Shown: in pieces, positions 56,369 to 64,000 of the stretch
Numbering within the stretch: the first letter of the stretch is position 1
How the letters are laid out: each line of letters begins with the position of its first letter
Origin: Streptomyces sp. C10-9-1
Lineage (GTDB): Bacteria > Actinomycetota > Actinomycetes > Streptomycetales > Streptomycetaceae
Length of the DNA stretch: 64,000 nt
Assembly: GCF_024497955.1 (NCBI RefSeq)
Contig: NZ_JANHKP010000007.1
Coordinates: forward strand, 186,001-250,000
Reading direction: 5' to 3'
Translations under genes and position numbers: made by a program
Notes under the pieces: generated by a model
Databases searched by the model: none
What the model was told of the DNA's origin: nothing
What the model saw: the letters and a program-made list of their open reading frames with translations, nothing else

Positions 56369-57127
56369 CTACTTCTTGCCCTGGTTCCTGACCGCTTCGA
56401 TGGCCGCCGCGGCCGCCGTCGGGTCGAGGTAGGTGCCGCCCGCGACGAGAGGGCGGAAGTCGGCGTCGAGTTCGTACACGAGCGGGATGCCGGTCGGGAT
56501 GTTCAGGCCCGCGATGTCCTCGTCGGAGACGCCGTCGAGGTGCTTGACCAGTGCGCGCAGGCTGTTGCCGTGGGCGGCGACCAGGACCGTGCGGCCCGCG
56601 AGCAGGTCGGGGACGATGCCGTCGTACCAGTACGGCAGCATCCGCTCGACGACGTCCTTGAGGCACTCGGTGCGCGGGCGCAGCTCGCTGGGGATGGACG
56701 CGTAGCGCGCGTCGTCCGACTGCGAGTACTCGGCACCGTCCTGCAGGACCGGCGGCGGGGTGTCGTACGAGCGGCGCCAGAGCATGAACTGCTCCTCGCC
56801 GAACTCGGCCAGGGTCTGCGCCTTGTCCTTGCCCTGGAGCGCACCGTAGTGGCGCTCGTTGAGGCGCCAGGAGCGGTGGACCGGGATCCAGTGGCGGTCG
56901 GCGGACTCCAGGGCCAGCTGCGCGGTGCGGATGGCGCGCTTCTGGAGCGAGGTGTGCAGCACGTCGGGGAGCAGGCCGGCGTCCTTCAGCAGCTCACCGC
57001 CGCGGACCGCCTCCTTCTCGCCCTTCTCCGTGAGGTTGACGTCCACCCAGCCGGTGAACAGGTTCTTCGCGTTCCACTCGCTCTCGCCGTGGCGGAGGAG
57101 GATCAGCTTGTACGGTGCGTCGGCCAT
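56369..57127 (-). CDS. gpmA: 2,3-bisphosphoglycerate-dependent phosphoglycerate mutase
   Basis: 252 aa glycolytic enzyme interconverting 3- and 2-phosphoglycerate. RHGESEWN (phospho-His H13), [13 protein letters not shown] (~87-99), RRSYDTPPP (~118), and [16 protein letters not shown] (second His, ~184). Length and motifs agree with the dPGM family. ATG 57127. Single gene, divergent from an MFS transporter. Confidence 0.96.
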   Translation of the reverse strand: MADAPYKLILLRHGESEWNAKNLFTGWVDVNLTEKGEKEAVRGGELLKDAGLLPDVLHTSLQKRAIRTAQLALESADRHWIPVHRSWRLNERHYGALQGKDKAQTLAEFGEEQFMLWRRSYDTPPPVLQDGAEYSQSDDARYASIPSELRPRTECLKDVVERMLPYWYDGIVPDLLAGRTVLVAAHGNSLRALVKHLDGVSDEDIAGLNIPTGIPLVYELDADFRPLVAGGTYLDPTAAAAAIEAVRNQGKK

Positions 57128-57186
57128 GCGTAGGAGCGTAATCGACGGCCGCCGAGGCCCGCGCGCCTGCCCGAAGGGCGGACTCG

Positions 57187-57205
57187 ATTGACGGTGGCCG
57201 TCAAT
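57187..57205. promoter_or_regulatory. Perfect inverted repeat upstream of the MFS gene
   Basis: ATTGACGG-TGG-CCGTCAAT, 8-bp arms, 73 bp before the MFS ATG and 60 bp before gpmA. It contains TTGACG, a possible -35. Candidate operator. Confidence 0.5.
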
Positions 57206-57277
57206 TCGGTGGTCCCCCCAAGGCCCACGACCGTAAGGTGCGGGAGCAAGTCCACCACTTACACATCAGGGGGAACC

Positions 57278-58642
57278 ATGTCGGTCGCCGGACTGAGACG
57301 CGCGGCCCGCGAGAGCGTCGCCGGCCTCCCCCGGGAGTTCTGGTGGCTGTGGACCAGCACCCTCGTCAACCGGCTCGGCGGCTTCGTCGCCACCTTCATG
57401 GTCCTGTACCTGACGATCGAGCGCGGCTACTCCGCCTCGTACGCGGGGCTCGTCGCGGCGCTGCACGGCCTCGGCGGGGTGCTCTCCTCCCTCGCCGGCG
57501 GGGTGATGACCGACCGGCTGGGGCGGCGGCCGACCCTGCTGCTCGCGCAGACCTCCACCGCCGTCTCCATCGCCGTCCTGGGCCTGGTGCAGGATCCCGT
57601 GGCGATCGCGGTGGTGGCGTGCCTCGTCGGCATGGCGAGCAACGCCTCGCGCCCGGCGGTGCAGGCGATGATGGCGGACATCGTGCGCCCCGAGGACCGC
57701 GTCCGGGCCTTCTCGCTCAACTACTGGGCCATCAACCTGGGCTTCGCGATCTCGTCCGTGGCCGCCGGGTTCATCGCCGAGTTCAGCTATCTCGCGGGCT
57801 TCCTCGGCGAGGCGGTGATGACCCTCGTGTGCGCGATCGTGGTCTTCGTCAAGCTGCCCGAGTCCCGCCCGCCGAAGGAGGCCGCACCGGAGGCGGGGGC
57901 GGCCCCGGTCGCGGAGGTGGGCCTGCGCGACGTGCTGCGGGACCGCCGCTTCATGGCGGTGGTCGGCCTGTCCTTCCTCCTGGCGACGGTCTTCATGCAG
58001 GGCCACACCGGCCTGCCGCTGGCGATGGCCTCGGAAGGGTTCACCAGCTCGGACTTCGGTCTGGTCATCATGGGCAACGGGCTGCTGATCGTGGTGCTCC
58101 AGATCCCGGTCACCCGGTTCATCGAGAACCGCGACCCCGGGCGGCTGCTGGTCGTCTCGGCACTGCTGGCGGGCTACGGGTTCGGGCTGACCGCCTTCGC
58201 CGGGTCGATCGGCCTGTTCGCGCTGACCGTGGCGGTGTGGACGCTCGCCGAGATCGTCAACGCCCCGACGCAGACCAGCCTGGTCGTGCGGTTCTCCCCG
58301 GTGCACGCCCGCGGCCGCTACCAGGGCGTGTACACGCTGTCCTGGTCCGCGGCCGCCCTGGTCGCGCCGCTGCTGTCCGGCCTCGTGGTGGACCGCTGGG
58401 GTCCGGCGTGGCTGTGGGCGCTGTGCGCCGCCATCGGCACGGTGGCCGCGATCGGGTACTGGTTCGTCGTGCGCGGGGTGCCCGAGATCCCGCGGTCGGC
58501 GGACGCGGACGCCCCGGCCGGGAGCCCGGGACCGGCCCCCGGGTCCGTCTCCCCCGCACCGGTCGAGGCGGTCGTCCCCTCGCAGGTCCCCGCCGCCGCG
58601 GAGCCCTGTGAGCCGTGCCGCCGCGACGGCACCGCCGTCTGA
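57278..58642 (+). CDS. MFS transporter (DHA1-like, 12 helices)
   Basis: 454 aa from ATG 57278, with AGGGGG 6 nt upstream. Twelve hydrophobic segments; loop 2-3 has the MFS motif GGVMTDRLGRRPTLL (~67-81). A charged central loop (~205-225) and a Pro/Ala-rich C-terminal tail (~415-454) are present. Family members export drugs or metabolites. An inverted repeat 73 bp upstream suggests local control. Substrate unknown. Confidence 0.9.
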   Translation: MSVAGLRRAARESVAGLPREFWWLWTSTLVNRLGGFVATFMVLYLTIERGYSASYAGLVAALHGLGGVLSSLAGGVMTDRLGRRPTLLLAQTSTAVSIAVLGLVQDPVAIAVVACLVGMASNASRPAVQAMMADIVRPEDRVRAFSLNYWAINLGFAISSVAAGFIAEFSYLAGFLGEAVMTLVCAIVVFVKLPESRPPKEAAPEAGAAPVAEVGLRDVLRDRRFMAVVGLSFLLATVFMQGHTGLPLAMASEGFTSSDFGLVIMGNGLLIVVLQIPVTRFIENRDPGRLLVVSALLAGYGFGLTAFAGSIGLFALTVAVWTLAEIVNAPTQTSLVVRFSPVHARGRYQGVYTLSWSAAALVAPLLSGLVVDRWGPAWLWALCAAIGTVAAIGYWFVVRGVPEIPRSADADAPAGSPGPAPGSVSPAPVEAVVPSQVPAAAEPCEPCRRDGTAV

Positions 58643-58696
58643 CCCGCCCGGCCCGGCGACCGCCCGGCGCGGGCCCCGCCGGACCGCGCGCCGCCG

Positions 58697-60322
58697 TCAG
58701 CCGCCGGTGCCGCCGCGCTCCGGCCCGCCGCCGTCCCCCGCCGTACCGCCGGTGACCCGGGTGCCCGGGTGCCGCAGCGCGAAGAGGAAGGCGACGGCCA
58801 GGGCGACGGCCATCCCGCCGAACACCCACTGGTTGGCCTCGGCGAAGTCCGCGCGGACGGCGTCCGCGGCCCGGCGCATCACCGTCGCGACCGGCCCGTC
58901 GCCGCTCGGGGTGCTGCCGTCCGGGTGCCCGGTGACCGCCTCGGCCACCGAGCGCCCCACGTCCTCGGCCGTCTCGCGCGGGACGCCGCGGCCCTCCAGG
59001 GTCCCCGCCACCCGGTCGGCGGTGGTGTGGGTGAGGATCGTGCCGAAGACGGCGATCCCGACACTGGCCGCGAAGTACCGCACGGTCTGCGTGATGCCGG
59101 TGACCTCGCCGTAGGAGGCGTCGATCGCCCGGTTGACGGCGTCCGTGGCCGCGGGGGCCAGCAGCAGGCCGATGCCCGCGCCCGCGAGGGCCGCGTACGG
59201 CCACTGGTCGTGCATGGACAGGTCGGTCAGCTTCGCCGCCCACAGCGCGAAGCCGACGGCTCCGACGGCGGTGCCGAGCAGGAGCGCCGGACGGGCCCCG
59301 CGCTTGTCCAGGATGTGGCCGCCCCACTGGGACGCGAGCCCGAAGCCGATGAAGAAGTACAGCAGGTACAGCGCGGCCTGGTTGGGCGAGGCGCTGAGCG
59401 AGACCTGGGCGTACACCGAGGCGAAGAAGAACACGGGGACGAAGGCCAGCATCGCGAAGAACAGGACCAGGTTGTCCGTGGCGAACGCCCGGTCGCGGAA
59501 GACCCTCAGGGTGATCAGCGGCTGCTCGGTGCGCAGTTCGTAGCGGCAGAAGACGACCAGCACCGCGAGGCCGACGGCGATGCAGGCCCAGGTCGCGGCG
59601 CTGCCCCAGCCCCAGGCCGACGCCTGCTGGAGCCCGAGCACGCTCAGCCCCATGCCGACGGCCACCAGGACCGCGCCCGGCACGTCCAGCCGCCCGGCGC
59701 GGCGCCGGTCGGGGATGCGGGCCAGCGCGGCGAGCACCAGGGCGACGGCGGCGACGGGCACGTTGACCCAGAACACCGCCCGCCAGGTCCATGCGGTGAG
59801 CCAGCCGCCCAGCAGGGGGCCGAGGGCCGTGAGCGCGCCGGAGAGCCCGAAGAACAGGGCGAGCGCCCGGCCGCGCCGCTCCACCGGGAAGACGTTGACG
59901 ACGACCGCCAGGGCGGCCGGGAACATCAGGGCCGCACCGAGTCCCTGGGTGGCACGGAAGGCGATGAGCCAGGGCTGCGCCGCGTCGCCCGAGGGGACGA
60001 AGCCGCAGAGCGCGGAGGAGACGACGAAGACGAGCGTGCCGACGACCATCGTCCTGCGGTGCCCGAGGATGTCCGACAGCCGGCCGCCGAGGGCGAAGAA
60101 GGCGGCCAGGGCCAGCAGGTAGGCGTTGACGACCCACTGCATCCCCGAGGCGGAGAGGCCGAGTTCGCCGATGATGCTGGGGGCCGCGATGGCCACGATG
60201 GTCTGGTCGATGAAGGTCATCGACACCGCGCACAGCATGGCGGCGAGAGCGAGCGTCTGGTGCGGCGCTCCCGGGGCCGCCTTCCGGGGCCCGGGGTCGG
60301 CGGGGGACCGTGTTGTGCCCAT
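58697..60322 (-). CDS. MFS multidrug efflux transporter (DHA2/EmrB-QacA, 14 helices)
   Basis: 541 aa. LCAVSMTFIDQTIVAIAAPSI (TM1 with the DHA2 motif D1, shown in part), GGRLSDILGHRRTMV (motif A, ~77), ALGPLLGGWLTAWTWR (motif C, ~160), and about fourteen hydrophobic segments. A 60-residue extracytoplasmic/soluble segment separates the last two helices. It should export drugs or metabolites by proton antiport. ATG 60322 is the family start. Confidence 0.92.
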   Translation of the reverse strand: MGTTRSPADPGPRKAAPGAPHQTLALAAMLCAVSMTFIDQTIVAIAAPSIIGELGLSASGMQWVVNAYLLALAAFFALGGRLSDILGHRRTMVVGTLVFVVSSALCGFVPSGDAAQPWLIAFRATQGLGAALMFPAALAVVVNVFPVERRGRALALFFGLSGALTALGPLLGGWLTAWTWRAVFWVNVPVAAVALVLAALARIPDRRRAGRLDVPGAVLVAVGMGLSVLGLQQASAWGWGSAATWACIAVGLAVLVVFCRYELRTEQPLITLRVFRDRAFATDNLVLFFAMLAFVPVFFFASVYAQVSLSASPNQAALYLLYFFIGFGLASQWGGHILDKRGARPALLLGTAVGAVGFALWAAKLTDLSMHDQWPYAALAGAGIGLLLAPAATDAVNRAIDASYGEVTGITQTVRYFAASVGIAVFGTILTHTTADRVAGTLEGRGVPRETAEDVGRSVAEAVTGHPDGSTPSGDGPVATVMRRAADAVRADFAEANQWVFGGMAVALAVAFLFALRHPGTRVTGGTAGDGGGPERGGTGG

Positions 60323-60398
60323 GGCACGAGTCTGACCCCGCCTCGCGGGGCCCGCACCTCTGCTCCCCCCGGCCCGCACCCTCGGGGCCGGGGGGCCT

Positions 60399-60899
60399 TC
60401 AGTCCTCGGAGCGCCGCGTCAGATGCGCGAAGGCCTCCAGGTTGCGCGTCGACTCGCCGCGTGAGACGCGCCACGCGTGCTCGCGGCGGATCGCGCTCGC
60501 GAAGCCGAGCTCCAGCAGCGGGTTGAAGGCGCTGTCGGCCGCTTCGAGGACGGAGCCGAGCAGCCTGTCCAGTTCCTCGGGTGCGACCACCGACAGGGGA
60601 AGCCGGCCCACGAGGTAGACGTCGCCGAGGGCGTCGACCGCGTAACCCACCCCGTACAGCCTGAGGTTGCGCTCCAGCAGCCAGCGGTGGACGCCCTCGG
60701 CGTTCTCGTCGGGGCGGCGGATGACGAAGGCGTTGACGGAGAGGGAGTGCCGCCCGATCCGCAGCGAGCAGGTCGTCGACAGCTTGCGCGTGCCGGGGAG
60801 GGTGACGACGAACGTGCCCGGGGCCGGGCTCTCCCACTCCAGTCCCGCGTCCTTCAGGGTCTGTTCGACGACCCGTGCCGCCTGCTCCTCGTCAGCCAT
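60399..60899 (-). CDS. YbjN domain-containing protein
   Basis: 166 aa. The type III secretion chaperone-like YbjN fold is recognisable from VVTLPGTRKLSTTCSLRIG (~32-50), ADE-ENAEGVHRWLLERNLRLYGVGYA (~80-105 region) and LDRLLGSVLEAADSAFNPLL. Role unclear; members may act as chaperones or regulators. In actinobacteria it is regularly next to mshA (gap 14 bp here), so the two may be one operon with mshA first. Confidence 0.9.
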   Translation of the reverse strand: MADEEQAARVVEQTLKDAGLEWESPAPGTFVVTLPGTRKLSTTCSLRIGRHSLSVNAFVIRRPDENAEGVHRWLLERNLRLYGVGYAVDALGDVYLVGRLPLSVVAPEELDRLLGSVLEAADSAFNPLLELGFASAIRREHAWRVSRGESTRNLEAFAHLTRRSED

Positions 60900-60913
60900 G
60901 CAGGGAGCGTACG

Positions 60914-62254
60914 TCAGCGGTGGAGGGCCCGCGTGCGGTGGCGGTGGTCGTACATCGCGGCCGCGTACACGTCCGCCGTGGCCGCCGCCGCGGTGCCCCA
61001 GCCGAAGGAGCGCGCGTGCCGGGCGGCGGCGGCCCCCATCCGCTCGCTGCGGGCGGGGTCGCGGAGGAAGGGGGCCAGGGCGTCCGCGTAGTGGGCCGGG
61101 TCGTGGCCGGGCACCAGGAAGCCGGTCTCCTCGTCGCGCACCGCCACCGGCAGGCCGCCGACCGCGGCCGCGACCACCGGGGTCCCCGCCGCCTGCGCCT
61201 CGATGGCCACCAGGCCGAAGGACTCGCTGTAGGAGGGCATGACCAGCACCGACGCGGCCCGGAACCAGTCCGCGAGCTGCTCCTGGCCGACCGGGGGGCG
61301 GAAGTGCACGACGTCCGCGATACCGAGGCGCGCGGCCAGCTTCTGGAGCCCCTCGGGCCTGGCCAGTCCGCTGCCGCTCGGGCCGCCGACGACGGGAACG
61401 TGCAGACGGCTGCGCAGGGACGGCTCGCGCTCCAGCAGGACGGCGACCGCGTGCAGCAGGACGTCGGGGGCCTTCAGCGGCTGTATGCGGCCCGCGAACA
61501 GGGGCACGAAGGCGTCCCGGGGCAGCCCGAGCCGGGCACGGGCGGCGGCCCGGCCGTCGGCGGGGCGGAAGACGTCGAGGTTGACGCCCGGGTGCACGAC
61601 GGCGGTCTTCGCCGGGTCGGCGTCGTAGAAGCGGGCCAGCTCGTCCGCCTCCTCGGCCGTGTTGGCGATCAGCCGGTCCGCGGCCGCGACGATCTGCGTC
61701 TCGCCGATGACCCGCGAGGCCGGTTCGGGGGTGTCGCCCTCGGCGAGGGAGGCGTTCTTCACCTTGGCCATGGTGTGCATGGCGTGGACGAGGGGCACCC
61801 GCCACCGCTCGGCCGCGAGCCAGCCCACATGGCCGGAGAGCCAGTAGTGGGAGTGGACCAGGTCGTAGTGGCCGGGCCGGTGGCCGGCCCAGGCCCGCAT
61901 CACCCCGTGGGTGAAGGCGCACAGCTGGGGCGGCAGGTCCTCCTTGGCGAGCCCCTCGTAGGGGCCGGCGTCGACGTGCCGGACGAGGACGCCGGGCGCG
62001 AGTTCCACGACGGGCCGCAGCCCGCCGGTCGTGGCGCGGGTGAAGATCTCCACCTCGATGTTGATCGCGGCCAGGCGCTTGGCGAGTTCGACGATGTAGA
62101 CGTTCATCCCGCCCGCGTCGCCCGTCCCCGGCTGGTGCAGGGGCGAGGTGTGGACGCTGAGCATGGCGACCCGGCGCGGCTTGCGGTGACCGCCGGGGAA
62201 GCGCAGGCGGGGGGCCATCCGGGCGCTGCCGAGGCGGGAGACGTACTGGCTCAC
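60914..62254 (-). CDS. mshA: D-inositol-3-phosphate glycosyltransferase (mycothiol synthesis)
   Basis: 446 aa GT4 enzyme transferring GlcNAc from UDP-GlcNAc to inositol-3-phosphate, the first step of mycothiol. [21 protein letters not shown] (acceptor loop, ~35-56), [14 protein letters not shown] (~240), and the donor-binding [20 protein letters not shown] (E-x7-E motif, ~333-352). GTG 62254 has GAGAGGA 8 nt upstream. Some later in-frame ATGs exist. Followed by the ybjN gene. Confidence 0.95.
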   Translation of the reverse strand: MSQYVSRLGSARMAPRLRFPGGHRKPRRVAMLSVHTSPLHQPGTGDAGGMNVYIVELAKRLAAINIEVEIFTRATTGGLRPVVELAPGVLVRHVDAGPYEGLAKEDLPPQLCAFTHGVMRAWAGHRPGHYDLVHSHYWLSGHVGWLAAERWRVPLVHAMHTMAKVKNASLAEGDTPEPASRVIGETQIVAAADRLIANTAEEADELARFYDADPAKTAVVHPGVNLDVFRPADGRAAARARLGLPRDAFVPLFAGRIQPLKAPDVLLHAVAVLLEREPSLRSRLHVPVVGGPSGSGLARPEGLQKLAARLGIADVVHFRPPVGQEQLADWFRAASVLVMPSYSESFGLVAIEAQAAGTPVVAAAVGGLPVAVRDEETGFLVPGHDPAHYADALAPFLRDPARSERMGAAAARHARSFGWGTAAAATADVYAAAMYDHRHRTRALHR

Positions 62255-62615
62255 GTCGGCGGTCCTCTCACTGCGGGCACGGCGATCTGCGGGACTGGCT
62301 CTCGTCTCGCACGCCTCACAACAGCGGAGGGTCATCGTCCATTTCCGCGACCGGGTCGTTTTGCCAAATCATTACCCGCGGGCGGGCGCGTCCGCGTGCG
62401 TTCCGGCCCGGGCCGGAGGACCGGCCGGGCGCCGGCTCCTCCGCGGCGGGGCCCCGGGCGCGGCGCCCCGGCCGGCCGGCGCGCGGCGCCGGACGCGCCG
62501 CCCCGCACGTCGGACCCCGTACGGGACGCACCCGGGCGGTCCGGCAGTGCGGCGAGGCGCCGCAGCCGCAGCGCACCCGCCGGGGGGCCAGGGGGCAGGC
62601 CTTACCCTCGGAGCC
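62255..62615. other. Divergent region between mshA and a methyltransferase gene
   Basis: No gene supported. An AT-rich patch around 62340-62380 (GTTTTGCCAAATCATTACC) is the likely mshA promoter area. TACCCT lies 7 nt before the methyltransferase ATG. Confidence 0.4.
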
Positions 62616-63398
62616 ATGAACCGCCCCGTCGGCACCGCCACCCGCGGGACGACCAACCCCAACCGCCTGCGCCGCATGGACCGCTGGATCGCCGCCGTCC
62701 ACGGCGCGGCGCTGCGGCGCAGCGACGCGCCGCCGATCGCCGTCGACCTGGGGTACGGCGCCGCCCCGTGGACGGCCGTCGAACTCCTCGGCCGCCTGCG
62801 CACGGCCGACCCCCGCTGCCGGGTCGTCGGCATCGAGATCGACCCCGCACGGGTGGCCGCCGCCGCGCCGTACGCGCGCGAGGGCCTGAGCTTCCGCCAC
62901 GGAGGCTTCGAGGTGCCCACCGAGCGGCGCCCCCTGCTCGTCCGGGCGGCCAACGTGCTCCGCCAGTACGGCGAGGAGGAGGTGACAGCGGTCTGGGAGC
63001 GGCTGTGCGCCCGCCTCGCGCCCGGCGGCCTGCTGGTGGAGGGGACCTGCGACGAGGTCGGCCGGCGCCACGTCTGGGTGGCGCTCGGCCCGGAGGGGCC
63101 GCGGACGGTCACCTTCGCCACGCGGCTCGGCTCCCTGGACCGGCCCTCGGACCTGGCCGAACGCCTGCCGAAGGCGCTGATCCACCGAAACGTTCCCGGC
63201 GAGCCCGTGCACGCCTTCCTGCGGGACTTCGACCGCGCCTGGGCGGCCGCGGCGCCCTACGCACCGCTCGGCGCCCGGCAGCGGTGGATCAGGGCGGTGG
63301 GCGACCTGGCCGCCGACTGGCCGCTGACCGGCGACCGGCGGCGCCGTCGGCAGGGGGAGGTCACGGTGGCCTGGGGGGCCCTCGCACCGGCCCGCTGA
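62616..63398 (+). CDS. Class I SAM-dependent methyltransferase-like protein
   Basis: 260 aa from ATG 62616. Rossmann motif I is VDLGYGAAPWTAVEL (~43-57), an acidic residue ends strand 2 (GIEIDP, ~72-77), and motif III is LAPGGLLVEGTCDE (~135-148). The acceptor is unknown. TACCCT ends 7 nt upstream of ATG, so leaderless initiation is probable. It is divergent from mshA. Confidence 0.85.
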   Translation: MNRPVGTATRGTTNPNRLRRMDRWIAAVHGAALRRSDAPPIAVDLGYGAAPWTAVELLGRLRTADPRCRVVGIEIDPARVAAAAPYAREGLSFRHGGFEVPTERRPLLVRAANVLRQYGEEEVTAVWERLCARLAPGGLLVEGTCDEVGRRHVWVALGPEGPRTVTFATRLGSLDRPSDLAERLPKALIHRNVPGEPVHAFLRDFDRAWAAAAPYAPLGARQRWIRAVGDLAADWPLTGDRRRRRQGEVTVAWGALAPAR

Positions 63399-63698
63399 CC
63401 GCCGCGGGCCCCACCCCCGGCCTCCCCGGCCACCGGAACGGGGGCCGGGCGCCCGTACGGGTGAACCCGCGCCCTCCGGGAACGCCGGGAGCCGCCCGCT
63501 CGTCAGTGAGGTCGGGCGGCGAGGGGGCGGCCGGGCGCCTGCGCGGCAGGAGCCGGCGGGTGCGGGGAATCCACAGGAAACGAAGGGGCGAGGGCCCTGT
63601 CGCTTTGCACGGCGCCGTGGCACTATCACGGACGTCACACAGAAGTTACTGACGGTTAATCAGTTTTTTGGGGTGGGCGCTTGCCCGGAGGGGGAGTC
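63399..63698. other. Intergenic region with a U-tract hairpin just before the last gene
   Basis: No gene. 63600-63670 is AT-rich. ACTGA-N7-TCAGT (63648-63664) is followed immediately by a six-T run (63664-63669), 29 nt before GTG 63699. This resembles a weak intrinsic terminator or attenuator. Confidence 0.45.
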
Positions 63699-64000
63699 GT
63701 GATTCGACGCCGCATCGCCACTGCCGCCGCGATCGCCGTGGTCGGCGCAGTGACCGCGCTGACCGTGCTCGCGGCGCCGGGGCAGGCCGTCGCAGCGCCC
63801 GAGCCGCAGCCGCCCGCCTCCGTCACGGTGCCCGGGGAGATGGCGCCTCCGCCGCCGGGCGAGTCGCTCGAGGCCGTGCGCCTGAAGCTCGAAGAGCTGT
63901 ACCGCCGGGCCGCATCCGCCACGGACGCCTACAACCTCGCCGAGGAGCGCACCGGGAAGCAGGCCGCCGAAGTGGTGCGGCTGGCGCAGCGGATGGCCGA
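63699..64000 (+). CDS. Start of a secreted coiled-coil protein, 3' partial (possibly NlpC/P60 cell-wall hydrolase)
   Basis: At least 100 aa, running off the window. GTG 63699 has GGAGGGGGAG upstream. Signal peptide (IRRRIATAAAIAVVGAVTAL, hydrophobic to ~28), Pro-rich linker (~30-55), then heptad-like helices (LEAVRLKLEELYRRAASATDA in part). This architecture is common in Streptomyces secreted NlpC/P60 endopeptidases, whose catalytic domain would lie outside; that part is inference. Confidence 0.75.
   Translation, partial: MIRRRIATAAAIAVVGAVTALTVLAAPGQAVAAPEPQPPASVTVPGEMAPPPPGESLEAVRLKLEELYRRAASATDAYNLAEERTGKQAAEVVRLAQRMA

Noticed and set aside
63399..63698. c-di-AMP (ydaO) riboswitch before the secreted protein
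   Set aside because: I looked for its conserved blocks and did not find them; only a short U-tract hairpin is visible.

Overview
This 64 kb window is chromosomal DNA of a Streptomyces-type actinomycete. The evidence is very high GC with G/C-ending codons, abundant leaderless-looking genes, and families such as XRE-DUF5753/DUF397 pairs, MsiK, DasR operators (dre), CdgB with a BldD box, HbpS-SenS-SenR, PhoU/PhoR-PhoP, MshA and GpgS. Most of the order from groEL (9.5 kb) to the right end resembles, from memory, the S. coelicolor SCO4296 to SCO42xx region read backwards, so this is mainly core chromosome with small accessory patches. No phage, IS element or CRISPR array was seen.

Layout. 0-9.3 kb is more accessory: the end of a secreted lectin-like protein, a RibD/DHFR-like reductase, a secreted polysaccharide deacetylase with a DasR-like operator in its promoter, an acyltransferase-3/SGNH protein, a decayed stretch (4.7-5.8 kb), small secreted and DUF397/XRE genes, and a winged-helix protein with a hairpin leader. 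9.5-25.9 kb is metabolic core: groEL behind two tandem CIRCE elements, a 55-bp repeat array, a cold-shock gene, cysO-thrC, gpgS, otsA, an ECF41 sigma/oxidoreductase module with its own ECF41-type promoter, mepB-like, otsB, and the GlcNAc block (sugar-binding lipoprotein, nagK, nagA, PfkB kinase) with two dre sites.

26-42 kb holds a CBM-like membrane protein, cdgB (diguanylate cyclase), a flavin reductase, a strictly phased 20 x 19-bp degenerate repeat array, arfB, terD, an M1 peptidase, the HbpS/SenS/SenR redox-haem system, a pentapeptide-repeat protein, an acetyltransferase, a FAD oxidoreductase, tRNA-Thr(UGU) and msiK (with a dre).

42-64 kb holds a sugar nucleotidyltransferase, a DoxX protein, rlmB-cysS-ispF-ispD, carD, a lipoprotein, phoP/phoR and phoU around a PHO box, a serine hydrolase, a gene broken by a 7-bp tandem repeat, gpmA, two MFS transporters, a YbjN protein, mshA, a methyltransferase, and the start of a secreted protein that runs off the end.

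Themes. Four DasR-like operators tie together chitin/GlcNAc functions (deacetylase, sugar-binding protein, nagKA, MsiK ATPase). Perfect inverted repeats separate many convergent genes, the largest being a loopless 64-bp palindrome beside phoP. I did not find a convincing new multi-gene system. The most novel-looking items are the two repeat arrays, the palindrome, the 7-bp frameshift tract, the hairpin leader at 8.2 kb and the DasR-operator deacetylase promoter.
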